Assembly (NCBI GenBank): GCA_951804985.1
Contig: OX638133.1
Coordinates: 77,692,367-77,756,366 of the forward strand
Direction of reading: 5' to 3'
Length of the DNA stretch: 64,000 nt
Source of the DNA: Dryomyza anilis
Taxonomy: Eukaryota; Arthropoda; Insecta; Diptera; Dryomyzidae
Shown here: positions 32,440 to 44,420 of the stretch, piece by piece
How positions within the stretch are numbered: position 1 is the stretch's first letter
Layout: the number at the start of each line of letters is the position of its first letter
Program-made: the position numbers and the translations under genes
The notes under the pieces: generated by a model
The model's database searches: none
Told to the model about the DNA's origin: nothing
The model's input: only the letters and a program-made list of their open reading frames with translations

Positions 32440-33400
32440 CTACGTAGTTTTCTCGAACCAAATTTCTTGAATATTCAAATTTTATGAAAACCCGCAAAAA
32501 AATGTTATTTTCTGGACAATTAGGGGCATATTTCCGTCAAAAGCAATTTTAAAAGCAGATCCCGGCATATTTAGGGTAAGAAAAGAAAATATACGGCTTT
32601 TAATACAAACTCTTCCTTTGACTGCTTGAAATCTTTCAATAAAATGTTTCTAAACTGCCTTGAGCTTGCCCATAATTTTGTATTGGAAAGTTACGATACC
32701 CGAGACAAAATTTCTGACATTTTTTGGAATATTTAAGGCATATTTTCGCACATATATCCAAACAAAATTTTTGGCAAGGTCACAGCATTTTAGAAACAAT
32801 ATTCAGACATATTTCAAACCGACAAAGGCGAAGGTTGTATCAAATGCTGACTTTTTTTCAGCCTGCTCACAAAGTATACTGGGAATCCATCTTTAAAATT
32901 TCGTAATCTGCCATACCCTTTCCAAAAAAAAAACATTTTAATGTGTGCTTGCCAGATATATTTCTGAAAAATGCCAGAAAGTTTGTCTCTGGATATTTTA
33001 GGATACGCTTCCTTCAGATTATAAAATTTTATGGAATTTTATAGGCAAATTCTCGGCATATTTTGGGTATTGGAAGAAAATAGACAACTTTTGATACAAA
33101 CTAAGTCATTGTTTGCTTAAAATCAAACGATAACATCCCGAGACAAAATTTCTTCCATTTTTCAGGAATATTTCGGTGATATTTCTGGCAAAAACACATA
33201 GTAATGGGATATTTTGGGAGGTATACAGCAGGTTGTAAAATTTTGTCGAGTTTCAAATACCAATGGTCACAAAATCGATAAGCTATTGATACAAACTTCG
33301 CATTTGTCTGCTTGAAATCTTTAGAAAAAATGTTTCTGAACTGCACTGAGCCTGCCAAATATTTTCTCTGGGGATGTTTCTAAACCTGAGACTGACAAAG
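32440..33400. repeat. Dispersed repeat family L, copy 1
   Basis: Short modules 'gaatattt..ggcatattt', 'ggcaaaaacacata.taatg..atattttggga' and 'tgtttctgaactgc.ctgagcctgcc' recur within it and again at 50625-51180. Its coding capacity is nil. Family L is only a label used here. Confidence 0.55.
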
Positions 33401-35767
33401 AAGTTGTCTTGGATATTGAAATCTCACATCGATATCGCAATATTTCTCTAAGCTATCTCGAACTTTCATTATTTTTCTTTTCGTTATCGATTCGATATCT
33501 GATTACCACGTAAGTATAATTTGACCATCGATTTCCGTATGAGAAATTGTCATCTATCGTGTGAACTATCCTAAATTTCGCATTGATTTCATAATGATAT
33601 CAAAACAAACGAAAAACTAGGTTAATTTCACTTCTGAAAGGCAAAAAATAAATTCAGAAACGTTTAAATGTAATTCAGAATTAGAATCAGTTTTTTTGCA
33701 TAAGACTAACTTTATTTTCAAAAGGCAGACTACGAGAAATAAGTACTTCCTAAGAGAAAAAATCCCATTTTGAACTCAAATTAAATTTAAGGAGCTAAAC
33801 ATAAATTTAAAAATGTGTAAATTGAGTTCAGAAAAGTTAATTTGACTCCTTAATGATAGAAAATAAACTCAAAAACAAACAAAATATATGCGAAATATGT
33901 CAAATTTTCTTCACAAAAATAATAAATATTTCCGAAAGGTCAGAAATCACAAATATAGTACTTTCAAAAAGAATATGTGCAATACTTAAAAAATAAAATT
34001 CAATTTTTCTAATAGTTCATAGTAAGTTTATAATTAATAGATTAATACACAATATATAACAACAATATACAAAAATAGTTTTATCACAAAATGATAACGC
34101 AAATGTCAAAACAAAATTCCACTAATTTGGAAACAAATAATAAACACATATAATTATTATACAAAAGCATAGCCATTTTAACAAACAGGTTTCATAGCCA
34201 ACACTTAATAATATAAGATTCGATGACTAAATAGAAAAAACAACAATTTCTCAAGTGAATAAAAGTCAGAAGAAAAAAAAAGAAGTTCCTTCGTAGAGAT
34301 TCTTGAACACAAATTATCTTCTAATCAAAAAACATATACTCCCCAACAAAATCCAAATCCACGAAGAACACAGCACAAATATTTCTAAATAGGTTCTTGT
34401 TCTAATTCTGCGCAGCACTGCATGGGGGCCATCAATCAGATCAGAACGCTCCAAAAATTAGCAGGCTCACAAAAACGTACAGCAAGTAACACGCACGACG
34501 ATCGTTCGTAAAAACATTTTCAAATAAACAGTCGTATAATTCATAAACAACTATTTACTAAAAAAAAAACAAAGTGAAGAGCCTTGAAAATGCCGAAAAT
34601 TTAAAGCAAACACATAAAAAAACCAAGTGTAGATTTATAAAATACATATGATATTTAAAGTGTTACTGATCGCAAAGTAGCTAATGCTATAGCGCCATAC
34701 AAGTTTTTTTATGATTTTAGTTTTGTTGTATTTCATTAAAATTAGTTTTTCAATGACAAATTTTTACATAGTTTTATGCAAATCACAAATGCGGTTTAAA
34801 CACCCCTTCCGTAACGATCACTGCGAGATCAGGCAAACAGCAAGTGACAACAAGTAGTTTAAAAAAATATTAAAATTCAATAAAGATAACGAATAATATA
34901 AAATATAAATATAAATAGTAGAAACATGGAAAATAATGAAACAGGAAGTAAAACTATTTGACGATCGTGTCGAACAGTCGTACAAACAGAACAACCCTTT
35001 CGCCACGATCGATATTTGAATAGGCGCACAGCAAAGTTAAAAAGGCAATTAATTCATAAAAGAACATAAAATAAATAAAAACAAAATTTATAAAATTCTA
35101 CTCTTCAAGTTGTAAGAACTCAAAGCATGATTCTTGTTCTATTTTCTCATTGTTGTACAATATTTGTGTCAATTTAAAAAGAATCCGGCTAATTTCATGC
35201 AATGTTCCATTTCAAAATAAGATCTACTGCTCTATTAATCGATGGCATATAGAATGAAGTCACCAGGCGCACAGCACTGTTTAGTATATAGATCAACAGC
35301 GGGGATTATTTTTTCCAAAATAGCGACGACTATATTCGTAAAATTTAGAGTTCATTTATACAGGTTACAGTTTGATGTTAGAGTGCGATGGTCTTATATG
35401 GGTTATATTGTGAAGATGCAGCCAGGCATGTATTTTTAATAGGTCACAGACATTGTACCTGCATTTGAAGGGCTGCCATCAGTAGTAGTAGTAGCAGTAG
35501 TAGTTTATTTTTAGGTATGCCGGTCTATTTCTTTTATAGCATTCGCATGAAACACGTGTGTAGCTGTTACTCTGCACAAATCGAATACTGTGGTTAAAGT
35601 GCGTGAACTCATGGTGTGAAGACAGTGACGATACCAGAAAAATTTTAAATTTATGAGCATATATAAAAATATACGTTTGATGGAAAAATTATTTTTTATT
35701 TTAATATTTTGAGATAAAACGGGGTTTGTAAATATTTAAAAAATATAATTCATGACATTTAGTTAAC
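33401..35767. other. Gene-free stretch
   Basis: Mostly AT-rich. 34390-34520 and 34960-35010 are somewhat richer in G and C and share 'cgatcgt' strings. An (AGT)n trinucleotide run lies at 35481-35503. Non-coding exons of CABLES could lie here, but no evidence shows this. Confidence 0.4.
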
Positions 35768-36058
35768 CCTCAAACCAAACGATAATTTTACGATATCGTT
35801 TATAGCCTCAAATTGTCGTTTTCTATAATCTACAATGACACTAAAACGATAGGGTTTTCGATAAAAACGAACCTAAAATTGAGATTATATCATAAATGGG
35901 TTTATTTTCGATAAACAAATTTTATTTGTTTAGAAAATTTTGATTTTTTGCTAAAAATTTAAAAGAACGCGCAAATAAAAGTTCAAATACTTTGAGTTTT
36001 ATATGTAAAATTTATCATTATTATATCGAATTTAAAAATTATCGCCAAATGGTCTGTA
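35768..36058 (+). mobile_element. MITE family K, copy 2 (uninterrupted)
   Basis: It starts CTCAAACCAAACGATAATTT and ends with the reverse complement of CTACAGACCATTTGGCGATA. It aligns with 17766-18003 and 19281-19316. At about 36020 it preserves the empty site of the Tc1-like insertion found in copy 1. Confidence 0.85.
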
Positions 36059-36599
36059 GAAAATCAGAAAATTAAAATTAACAAGTTAAAAAAGTTCCCT
36101 TATTAATTCTAGTATTTATAACTTATTAACCAAGAGTCGTAATTCATTTTCATATATAGTGGTTTAAAGAGGATACATAACGCTACATAACAATGCATAA
36201 AAAACATTTTTACATTTTTCCACTAAGTATTAAATAACGTATTGTATTCAAATTTTCTTTTATTTTTTGAAAAACTTTGAATTTCTGTTGCTTATATCAC
36301 GCAAATAAATTTTTTCACGCATAAAAACAAAATTTTGTATTGTAGCGTGATGATTTCTGCATCTAATATCGAAAAGATAATTTCATTCTATTCTATTATT
36401 GAAATTTTAAAAATAAAAAAAACACCAAAATAATGAGGAATTGGAAAATGAGCAAACTATAGGAAAACTAGAGCCAATTTGACAAAACTGATGCTATTTT
36501 CGGAATCAGCATCACAAATGTATTAAATTTTTACTGAACCTTGTCAAAATTTGAATTTTGTTGGGCAGTGTTATCGAAAACGACATTCATAAACTTAAA
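36059..36599. other. Gene-free stretch
   Basis: AT-rich, with no exon or repeat recognised. Confidence 0.5.
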
Positions 36600-37545
36600 A
36601 AAAAAAAACTTAATATTCACGAATTTCAATAAATTTAATATACATATATAATTAGAAATTTAAATAATTTACAAATACTATAATATAAAATTTATATAAT
36701 TTCAATTCCTATCATTTAAAATACATAAAATAAAAATTTATAAAATACACAAAAAATTACAAGAACTAAAAATTACAAAAGTTATGAAAATTCTGTATAA
36801 AATAGGTACTTAACTAATTTTTTTTATGAAATTTCATTAAAATTAAAAAAAATTGGCAAATGTTTCTTGTTTATTTGTTGGTACAAAACATAAAATTTTA
36901 CCGATTGGGCCTTTAATACGTCAAGATAATATTTTGAATAATTTAAAAAATCTATAAAATTCATGGGATATTCAAAAAAAATCCAATATACATAAAATTC
37001 ATAAAATCCAGAATATTTTCAGAATTTATAAATTTATTAAAATGAACTACATTTCAAAAAACGCAAAAATAATATATAAAATAATTTTATAAACTTGTAA
37101 AAACATCAAATTCAACAATTTTGAAAAATTCAACAAATTTATAAACTTTAAAAAAGTTATAAAATTTTTAAAAATAAGCTTTGAATTCACAAAACGTAAT
37201 AATTTAATAAAAGTTACAAAATTTTTAAAATACAAAATTATAAAATTCATAGAAATCATAAATTCATCGAATTTGACGAATTCGTCAATTTATAAAATCA
37301 TCAAATTCAGAGAAGTCACGAAGTTCATAACATGTATAACAAACATCAACGCAAATCATAAAATTCGTCTAATTGATGACATTTATATAATACCTAAAAT
37401 ATTCATAAAATATAAAACATTCTTAAAAATCACAAAATTCAGTAATATCAAAAAAATTCATATAAATCATAAAGTTGATATAATTTTAAAATTCTTCAAC
37501 TTTATTACATTTACAAAATTAATTTAATATATATTTATATATGTA
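36600..37545. repeat. Degenerate AAAATTCATA-type array
   Basis: Nearly 1 kb of variants of 'ataaaattcataaaatc' and 'aaaattataaaattc' with no strict period. The open frames at 37047-37259 and 37273-37527 follow from it. Confidence 0.6.
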
Positions 37546-38300
37546 TATAAGGTAAGTAGATACAAGTACAAAAAGTGTATAACATAAAAATAAAAAAATA
37601 AATTACATTTTTCCCAAATTTCTATAGATTTTCAAATCTTTCTAAAATGGTTTGACGATAGTAATTTGACAGCTTCATAGATTTTATTTCGCACCGCCAC
37701 TGACCCCAACAGCGTCATATGCTCTTCGTATCATTACGCCATACACAAAATAACCTTCAAACATTGAAGTAAAAAAAAAAAAAAAAACAACTCTAAAACT
37801 TTGGCTTTGACTTTTATGCGGGTCGGACTGTAATGGGTTTCGGCTGTGGCCGGCAGCAAGCAGCAGCACCACTTCAAAAGCGATGTGTCCAAAGTCATCG
37901 GGGCATCGACAACGTAATAGTCATCGTTATTGCCCATGATTGTCATTGCCGCCCTTTCAATACTACATATTACGAATACGACACAACACATACAATATGT
38001 AGTAATTTGAAGAGCAATAAAATGTTGACCAATTTTCAAAAATACGAACGAAAAACGAAACAGTAAAAATCCAAATACCCGCTGAAACTAACAACAGATG
38101 GATGGATGTACGGACGACAGACAGACGGATGGTTGGTTGGTTGGTTCGTTGGTAGTTTGTTGGTAGATTGGTTGGTTGATATCAGCGTCGACTGGCTGCT
38201 AGTAACTGTGCGCCTAATACAGCAAACCGAGTTAATTGGTCTAGGTCGAGGCTAAAATCTTTTTGTCTGCTCCAATGAAATACAACAAAAGGTGTGTGAA
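37546..38300. promoter_or_regulatory. GC-richer island with GGTT repeats, possible UTR or exon
   Basis: 37680-38300 is less AT-rich than its flanks. On the minus strand a frame from an ATG near 37946 reads MGNNDDYYVVDAPMTLDTSL before running into a T-tract. Its composition resembles protein more than nearby chance frames do, but no splice donor follows cleanly. 38098-38180 is a GGTT/GGAC simple repeat. It is on the side where the missing CABLES 5' exons should lie, so a 5' UTR or alternative exon is possible but unproven. Confidence 0.25.
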
Positions 38301-38504
38301 GCATCACGTGCGAGTTGGAAAGTAATTAAAATATAAATTCGCAGCGCAGTGTAGCCCAGTAGGTAATAACACTGGTGATGACCAAATCATTATGTCGATA
38401 ATAATTGTGATTTCCAAACAGAAAACTTATAAAAGTTAAATTTTATTTGGTTTATATTAGAGATAGACAAAATTAATCAATAAATGTTGAAAAATATTCA
38501 AAAC

Positions 38505-38784
38505 GTAGAAACTATTTGATGATATTTTTATATTCGATCAATAAATTATACATTTTTTTTTAATAGATATCTCAAAACATTATAAAATGAATGTGTATTA
38601 TGGAGAATGTTTGTCAATAAAATAAATTTTATGATTAAATAAAACAATTTTCGCGATTCGATATAGGTTCTAAATTATCGAAAACACAATCATTTTCAAA
38701 TCATTTTAGATTATCGAAAACGTTAATTTACGGATATAATTGATATCGTTGCAATATAGTTAAGATATCGTTTGGTTTGCTGGA
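38505..38784 (-). mobile_element. MITE family K, copy 3 (inverted, most diverged)
   Basis: Its right edge 'gatatcgtttggtttgctgg' mirrors the start of copy 1. Its left edge 'gtagaaactatttgatgat' mirrors the copy 2 end. The internal 'cgttttcgataatct.aaatgat' is shared. Confidence 0.8.
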
Positions 38785-39782
38785 TAGTAATGAAAATGTA
38801 TTTATAAACATTAAATACATCAATATGATAAACTAATATATCATGTGGAACGTATTTATAGTAAAAAGATAAGTGAACTGATCATTCTTTATATAAAAAA
38901 CGATTTCCAATTGATTTCAAATGTTTAAATAAAAGTAAAATGAAATTAAAGTAAATTTCAAGGTATGCCCCATAATCATCATTTCAATTATTTCTATACT
39001 AAATAATATTCCCCAACGAATTCAAAAAACTTAAGTAAATTTTAAACGAAATTACCATGATTTATCTATTGTTTTAAACCAAAATCACAAAGTTTTTACA
39101 ACATTGTACATCATTTTTCCTAAATTGCACTTCATATTAAAGAATTTAAATCTAAAAACAAATCCGTACAATTTAAAATAAATTATAAAATTTAAATTTA
39201 TTTGCGAACTAATTTTATTTTTCGTGTTTCATATATGTTTTATCTTTAATGGTCTTACTTTATGCTTTGCGTGCTTTTATTAAATAATATTAACTCAAAT
39301 ACGTTTGAATGTGTCATCGAAGAAGAGTATTTTCCGACAGGGTTGTTTATAGTAAATGCGTGAGAAGCCGTTAGGGGGTCAGTGTAGTGACTCTCAGAAA
39401 CGGTCAACGCTAGTAGGAAAAATCCCATTTATGATATATTGAAATACATGTGGGATTCACTAAAGCATTTGGCATTTTATTTATTAAAAGGGATTTTTTG
39501 AATCAATTTAAATTTAAATATAAAATAATTTTAAAAAATATATAATTTCTAAAATTATATAGATTTATTTTTATAAATTGTTTAAATCAAGATTTTGAGG
39601 AAAATGTTTTTTAGACTATTTTAGAATGGTTTTCTTTAAATTTAGAATCTAATGATAAATAAGAATATGATTTATGGTTACTTACGATCAAAATTTCGAA
39701 CTTTTTACCATATATTCTATTTTTTAAAATATGCTCTTTTAAAAGCATATTCTACAATAATTGAAACTTAAATAAAATCTTT
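38785..39782. other. AT-rich gene-free stretch
   Basis: No exon or named repeat is seen. Confidence 0.5.
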
Positions 39783-40034
39783 GAACTTCTGAAGAACCTA
39801 AGCCGAGCTCTATCACGATTAGAGAGGAATGAGCCGAACATGAAACTCGAGATGAGAGCTTTTTTCATGGGCGGTGTTTTACTCTGGCAGAGATTGTCAT
39901 TTAATGAAGTAGCGTGGTATAAAAAACCATTTTCTATTAAAAGAAGTTGATAGTTCCAGCGCAGATTTGAACCTGTGCTATGCGACCTTTCGGCTCGCAG
40001 TCCAGCGTACTAACCACTGAGCCACCGACGCTAC
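39783..40034 (-). mobile_element. tRNA-derived SINE, copy 3
   Basis: Read on the minus strand it starts 'tagcgtcggtggctcagtgg' and has the B box 'ggttcaaatc'. It continues with the body 'taccacgctac', 'gagtaaaacaccgcccatgaaaaaagctctca' and 'agagctcggc', as in copy 2. It lacks the ATT tail. Confidence 0.85.
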
Positions 40035-40379
40035 AATTATTATAAATACTTAAATTATAGGGAAGTATTTTAGAAATTTTTAGCAATTATTAAAGAATTA
40101 TTTAGGAATTTTTGTACAATTCATTCAGGAATTGCTTAAAATTCGCTCGGAAATTGCTTAGAATTCATTTAGAAATCATTCGAAATTAGTTTGATTTAAC
40201 TTGGTAATGATCTGGGACTATGTTGGAAATTTCTTTGGAAACTGTGTGGGATTTTTTTAAGGTAGCAACTGGTGTGTCAATCCATCATCATAAACACTCG
40301 GAACAAAAACCATTAAAATCGGCGGTAAAGCAATAAAAACGCAACGACCAACCCAAATTCACTCCCGAATTTCTTCTAT
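40035..40379. other. Gene-free stretch
   Basis: Loose repeats of 'aggaattgctta.aattc' occur around 40080-40260. No exon is seen. Confidence 0.4.
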
Positions 40380-41065
40380 CTCCTGCCATGACGACATATT
40401 CGAAACAACTCTGCGTTGACTACTACTACTCGAGTCAATGGGTGCCTCAGCTGAAATGCTGCTTGAAGCGAACGCCTGGCTCAACGTTGAAGGACTTCCA
40501 ATTAGCATTCAAATTCATATTTTATGATTAATTACTACGATGATGTTGTTGTTGTTGCCGGCTATTGTTGTTGTTGTTGCAGTAGAGAGTCTCAAGTGTC
40601 AACGAGTAGGAGGAGAGCAGCGCAATCATAACTGGTTAATTAGTTGGAGATTTTGAACAGGCGCGCAGCAACTGGCAGCCAGTCGCTGGCTGTCGCACGG
40701 AAAACTGTGTGACTGCTGCTGCTACTGCAGGTGGCGGCGGTAACGGAAAAACTTTCAAACAAACGCAGCAACAAATTCGGCGGCGGCCAAAAACGGGCGC
40801 AACGCGACGGCAAAGTGTAGGCGATAAGCGGAAGAAGACATGTTGATGTTAGCAGGGGGCAAGGCAGCAGACGTTGGTGAAGCACAGTGAGGGGGATACG
40901 CCATAGTGCCGGGGAGTGCTTTTTGGGCACTAATTAAAGATAATGAATAGTAAGTAGTAGCATTCGTAGTAGCAACAAAAAGCAGAAGAAGAGCAGTAGC
41001 GGAAACGACACGACGTGCGTGCGTTAATGAATTTGAAATGCGTGCAAAAAAAGAGCAAACAACAG
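40380..41065. promoter_or_regulatory. GC-rich island, candidate promoter or 5' UTR
   Basis: This is the most GC-rich block in the right half, with GCA/GCT triplet runs (40545-40585, 40705-40735) and CGGCGG strings. The 97-codon minus frame at 40640-40930 has no recognisable domain and reads like UTR. A string 'caggcgcgcagcaactggcagccagt' at 40664 closely resembles 'caggcgcacagcaaacggcagccagt' at 1965 in the GC-rich island at the left end. This could be the CABLES promoter, or that of an unseen gene; orientation is undecided. Confidence 0.3.
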
Positions 41066-41269
41066 TGCTGTGAACAGTGTTGCCAATGCGAAATTTAGAA
41101 TTTAGAAATTTTCCACAAATTAAAAATATAAACTATTTCAATAACAAAATTTGAGAATAACTTATACTACAAAAGTGCCACCAAATGATATTGTAAAAAA
41201 TTTAGTAAAAACGTTTATGGGAATAATAAAATTACTCAATACTACCCAAGTTGCAATTCCTACCAGTAA
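41066..41269. other. Gene-free stretch
   Basis: AT-rich, with nothing recognised. Confidence 0.4.
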
Positions 41270-41545
41270 CTAGCCAGTTTTACTACTCACTTGTTGAAAA
41301 ACTCTTCGGTTTCTTAGTATTTCTCTACCAGTAAACAACCAGTTTTTGACTAGTTTTACTGAGGACACCCCGTTTTCGAACAGTTTTTGACTAGTTTTAC
41401 TACTCTTCATATCTACTCTTCATATCTCTACCAGTAACCTACCAGTTTCTGACTTGTTTTACTGGCGGTAATATTCTCATCAAATACCTAAAAGTAATCG
41501 ACAAGGTTTCGACAAGATTTCACTGACGAGTATATCTCTTCCAGT
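41270..41545. repeat. CCAGTAAC/GACTAGTTTTACTG tandem modules
   Basis: 'taccagtaac.accagtttttgactagttttactg' recurs about five times with a period of 60-70 bases. A single reverse-complement module occurs at 10320-10375. Confidence 0.6.
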
Positions 41546-42089
41546 AACCAGTAACATACATCATGCCTATATATTACACAGGTGGTGATTTTGACCGCAT
41601 ACTCAATATTTTCGTATTACTCATAGTAGAAATTTACACTATCAGAGAAGACATTATCAAGACATGATCATGCTGGTTTTCCACAGAACTTTCAACGCAG
41701 TTTGACTTGAATCGATCATAATTATTTCTATAATAGAACTTCACCATATTGGGTAAAACATGATAAGGATCACATCATTCTGGTCATGTTGCTGGTAGGT
41801 TATGACAAGAAACATATTCAATTAGGGTATCCCAATCATGGCCCTAGTAGAAATTGTACTAGGACAATGTTCGAGTAGAGTATAGATCATGTAAGTTTAT
41901 CCCCGTCACAACTCGACCAGTTACATTTACAACATGATAATTACAACATGAATAAGGTCTGTCTACCCTAAAAATTTAATTTCCTTTTAAAAATTCTAAA
42001 GAGAATTGGAACGACTGTAATTTTTTAAATCTAATTTCAAAAGTATCATCTAAGATTTGTCCTGATTACACAGAAATTGGCAACACTGT
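41546..42089. other. Gene-free stretch with CATGATCATG motifs
   Basis: It contains 'gacatgatcatgctgg' (about 41663) and 'ctggtcatgttgctggtagg'. Similar motifs occur at 4.99, 43.10 and 57.27 kb. Confidence 0.35.
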
Positions 42090-42480
42090 TGTACTGCGAT
42101 TAGAAGAGTGAGAAAAAGAGACAAAGTGTTAGAGAAAGGTAATGTATTGTCAAGTGCACTTTAGTGTCTGGTCTATACGATTTCTTCACCTTTACCTCCC
42201 TCCCGTCATTCATTTGTGTCTTATCAGCCACATTATATATCCCTCCCTGTGTACGTCCCTTCAGCTGCCCGTCTGCATGTCTCTCTTTGTTAATACATTT
42301 TCGATAACGAACCGAACAAAATGTGTTGCGCAGCCGAATTGTTGCTCGTTAGTATCAAGGTTTATGGTACTCAAAGTAGTAGTAAAGCCACTAAAAATGC
42401 TTGGATTATATGGTTCTCTGCTGGTTTTTGTTTTGCAGTCAGTTTTGGCATAGTCTGCTGTGCTTGCTGTGCGCCTGGTT
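42090..42480. promoter_or_regulatory. Pyrimidine-rich, GC-richer island
   Basis: 42180-42300 has CCTCCCTCCCG-like pyrimidine tracts. The 103-codon plus frame at 42142 has no recognisable domain. A 'tttgttttgcag' acceptor-like string occurs near 42426. Non-coding exon or regulatory DNA is possible, but evidence is weak. Confidence 0.2.
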
Positions 42481-42769
42481 GTTAGACAAACAAAAACTAC
42501 TAAATTTTATTAGAAATGGTTCAACAAAAAATTCTTTCTCAAGCAAACAACATTCTTGAAAATATAAATCTTCTATAATATATAAATTATATAATAAATT
42601 TACAATTGCATATATTAAGGATACGTAAAAGATGAGGGGATCTTGTCAGCGCATTATTTCTGTGCATGTCAAAAGAATTTTACAAATGCATACTTTTAGG
42701 CAGTGTAAATTCGTATACAAGATGATGATCTTCTTATATTCAAGATGAGGTGATACGGCATTAAGACAC
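42481..42769. other. Gene-free stretch
   Basis: AT-rich, with nothing recognised. Confidence 0.4.
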
Positions 42770-43078
42770 TAAAATACTACAACATTTAGATACTAAGTTA
42801 ATAAAAAGTTATTCAGGTACTAAGCTATTAAGAAACTAATATAAGAGGATGTTAAGTTACTAGAATACTAAGGTACTAGGGTAATAAGGTATTAAAATGC
42901 TAAGGTACTAAGGCCCTAAGGTACGATAGTACTAATTTACGAAGGTACTAAGGTACTAAGGTACGAAGGTACTAAGGTCCTAAGATACAAATGTACTAAG
43001 TTACTAAAGTAGTAATATACGAATGTACTTAGGTACTATTATACTAAGTATTCATATACCGTATTAAATCATACTAAG
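42770..43078. repeat. Degenerate AAGGTACT octamer array
   Basis: About 300 bases of 'aaggtactaaggtacgaaggtacta' and variants. A shorter relative lies at 55.83-55.92 kb. Confidence 0.75.
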
Positions 43079-43999
43079 CCTCGTTCATTGGTAGGGTGGA
43101 CATGATCATGTCCTAATCATATATTAAGTTAAATACATTTTTTTTTATTAAAATAAAGTATTCAGTATCAAGAAGGTAGCGACTGTAATCGTCGAGCAGA
43201 GTTCGTCAACTGACTGGCGAAGAGAAAAAGTGTTGCCAGGTTCAGTTAGGTGCAGGGTTGCACTCAGAGTAGTGGCGCTCACATACGTACGTCACGTAAC
43301 TTATCAAGTTATGTCAAGGAACAAAATTGAATGATCCGACTATTTTTACTAGAAAATATAAAAAGATACTATTATATTAAGGTTCTAAAATAGTAATAAG
43401 ACATATCGCCTCCATAATGTCTATCAATCTCCACATTTTAAAAACTTTTGTAAAAAAAAAATAAGACACTGAAATCTGAAGTGTTTAATACAAAGCCTAC
43501 ATTCTCGTGGTAAAGAAAAATCATTAAAAAAAAAATAATCACAATACTTCTATCAAGCATCTATCAAGTAAGTATAAGACAGCTGCATCCAGGAATAATT
43601 ATTTAATATAAATAAATATTTTATGAAATTTTGAATGATAAGCACAAAAGTCATTGACGTCAACGCTGAAGCGGCCGCCAATGTGATGATAGACGATTAT
43701 TGAAGAAATTGAGATTTCTTTCATTATTGACAATAAAAATAAAATTTCGTATAAAAGTGTGATAGATAAGATTGAAATGAAATAAAACACATTGAATAAT
43801 ATATGAATTGGTAGCTGCATACTAACTATAAATACTATTAACTGATTAAAAGAAAAACAAATTTCAATAACAATTCGCTGATTTCATATATACTACTTAA
43901 ATTGATTATCGCAAACAGCACGAGCTCTGATTACAGATATTTCAGGTGATAACATCATGATATAGTACTCACAAGGTAAGCAATATATAATATAAATAA
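43079..43999. other. Gene-free stretch
   Basis: 43170-43315 is GC-richer ('gttgccaggttcagttaggtg') without a coding frame. 43660-43690 contains a NotI-like GCGGCCGC. No gene is recognised. Confidence 0.35.
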
Positions 44000-44286
44000 T
44001 AATAATTAATGGTAAACCTAATAGTATTATTTCAATTTTAACAAAAAGTATAATTAATAAAATTACAAATATAAGTAAAATATATAAAAATATAAGTAAA
44101 AATAATTGTAAATAAAAGTAAAGTTAAAAGAATAATTAATAGTATTAATTATAGTATAATTAATAGTATAAATTATAGTATACTTAATAGTACAGTTGAT
44201 AGTATAATTAATAGTATAATTAATAGTATAATTAATAATACAATAACTATTGTAATTATTATTAAATAGTGTAATTAATAGTATAT
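44000..44286. repeat. ATTAATAGTATA tandem repeat
   Basis: A degenerate array of a ~12-base unit, 'attaatagtata', clearest at 44120-44260. Confidence 0.7.
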
Positions 44287-44420
44287 TTTATATTATAAAA
44301 AATAATAGTATAAACAAGATAATTATATAAATAATAGTTAAAACTATTAGATAGTTTTTACCATTATTTATATAATTATATTGTTTATACTATTAAAAAT
44401 ACTATTTATTATAATATAAA
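44287..44420. repeat. Long AT-only inverted repeat (arms about 60 bp)
   Basis: Left arm 44287-44343 and right arm 44353-44420 are complementary with few mismatches, for example 'agtataaacaagataattat' against 'ataattatattgtttatact'. The loop is about 10 bases. The arms are almost pure A and T. Confidence 0.75.

Noticed and set aside
40640..40930. 97-codon minus-strand protein
   Set aside because: It is a GC-rich island with Ser/Leu/Pro bias and triplet repeats, and no family resemblance. It is better explained as UTR or promoter DNA.
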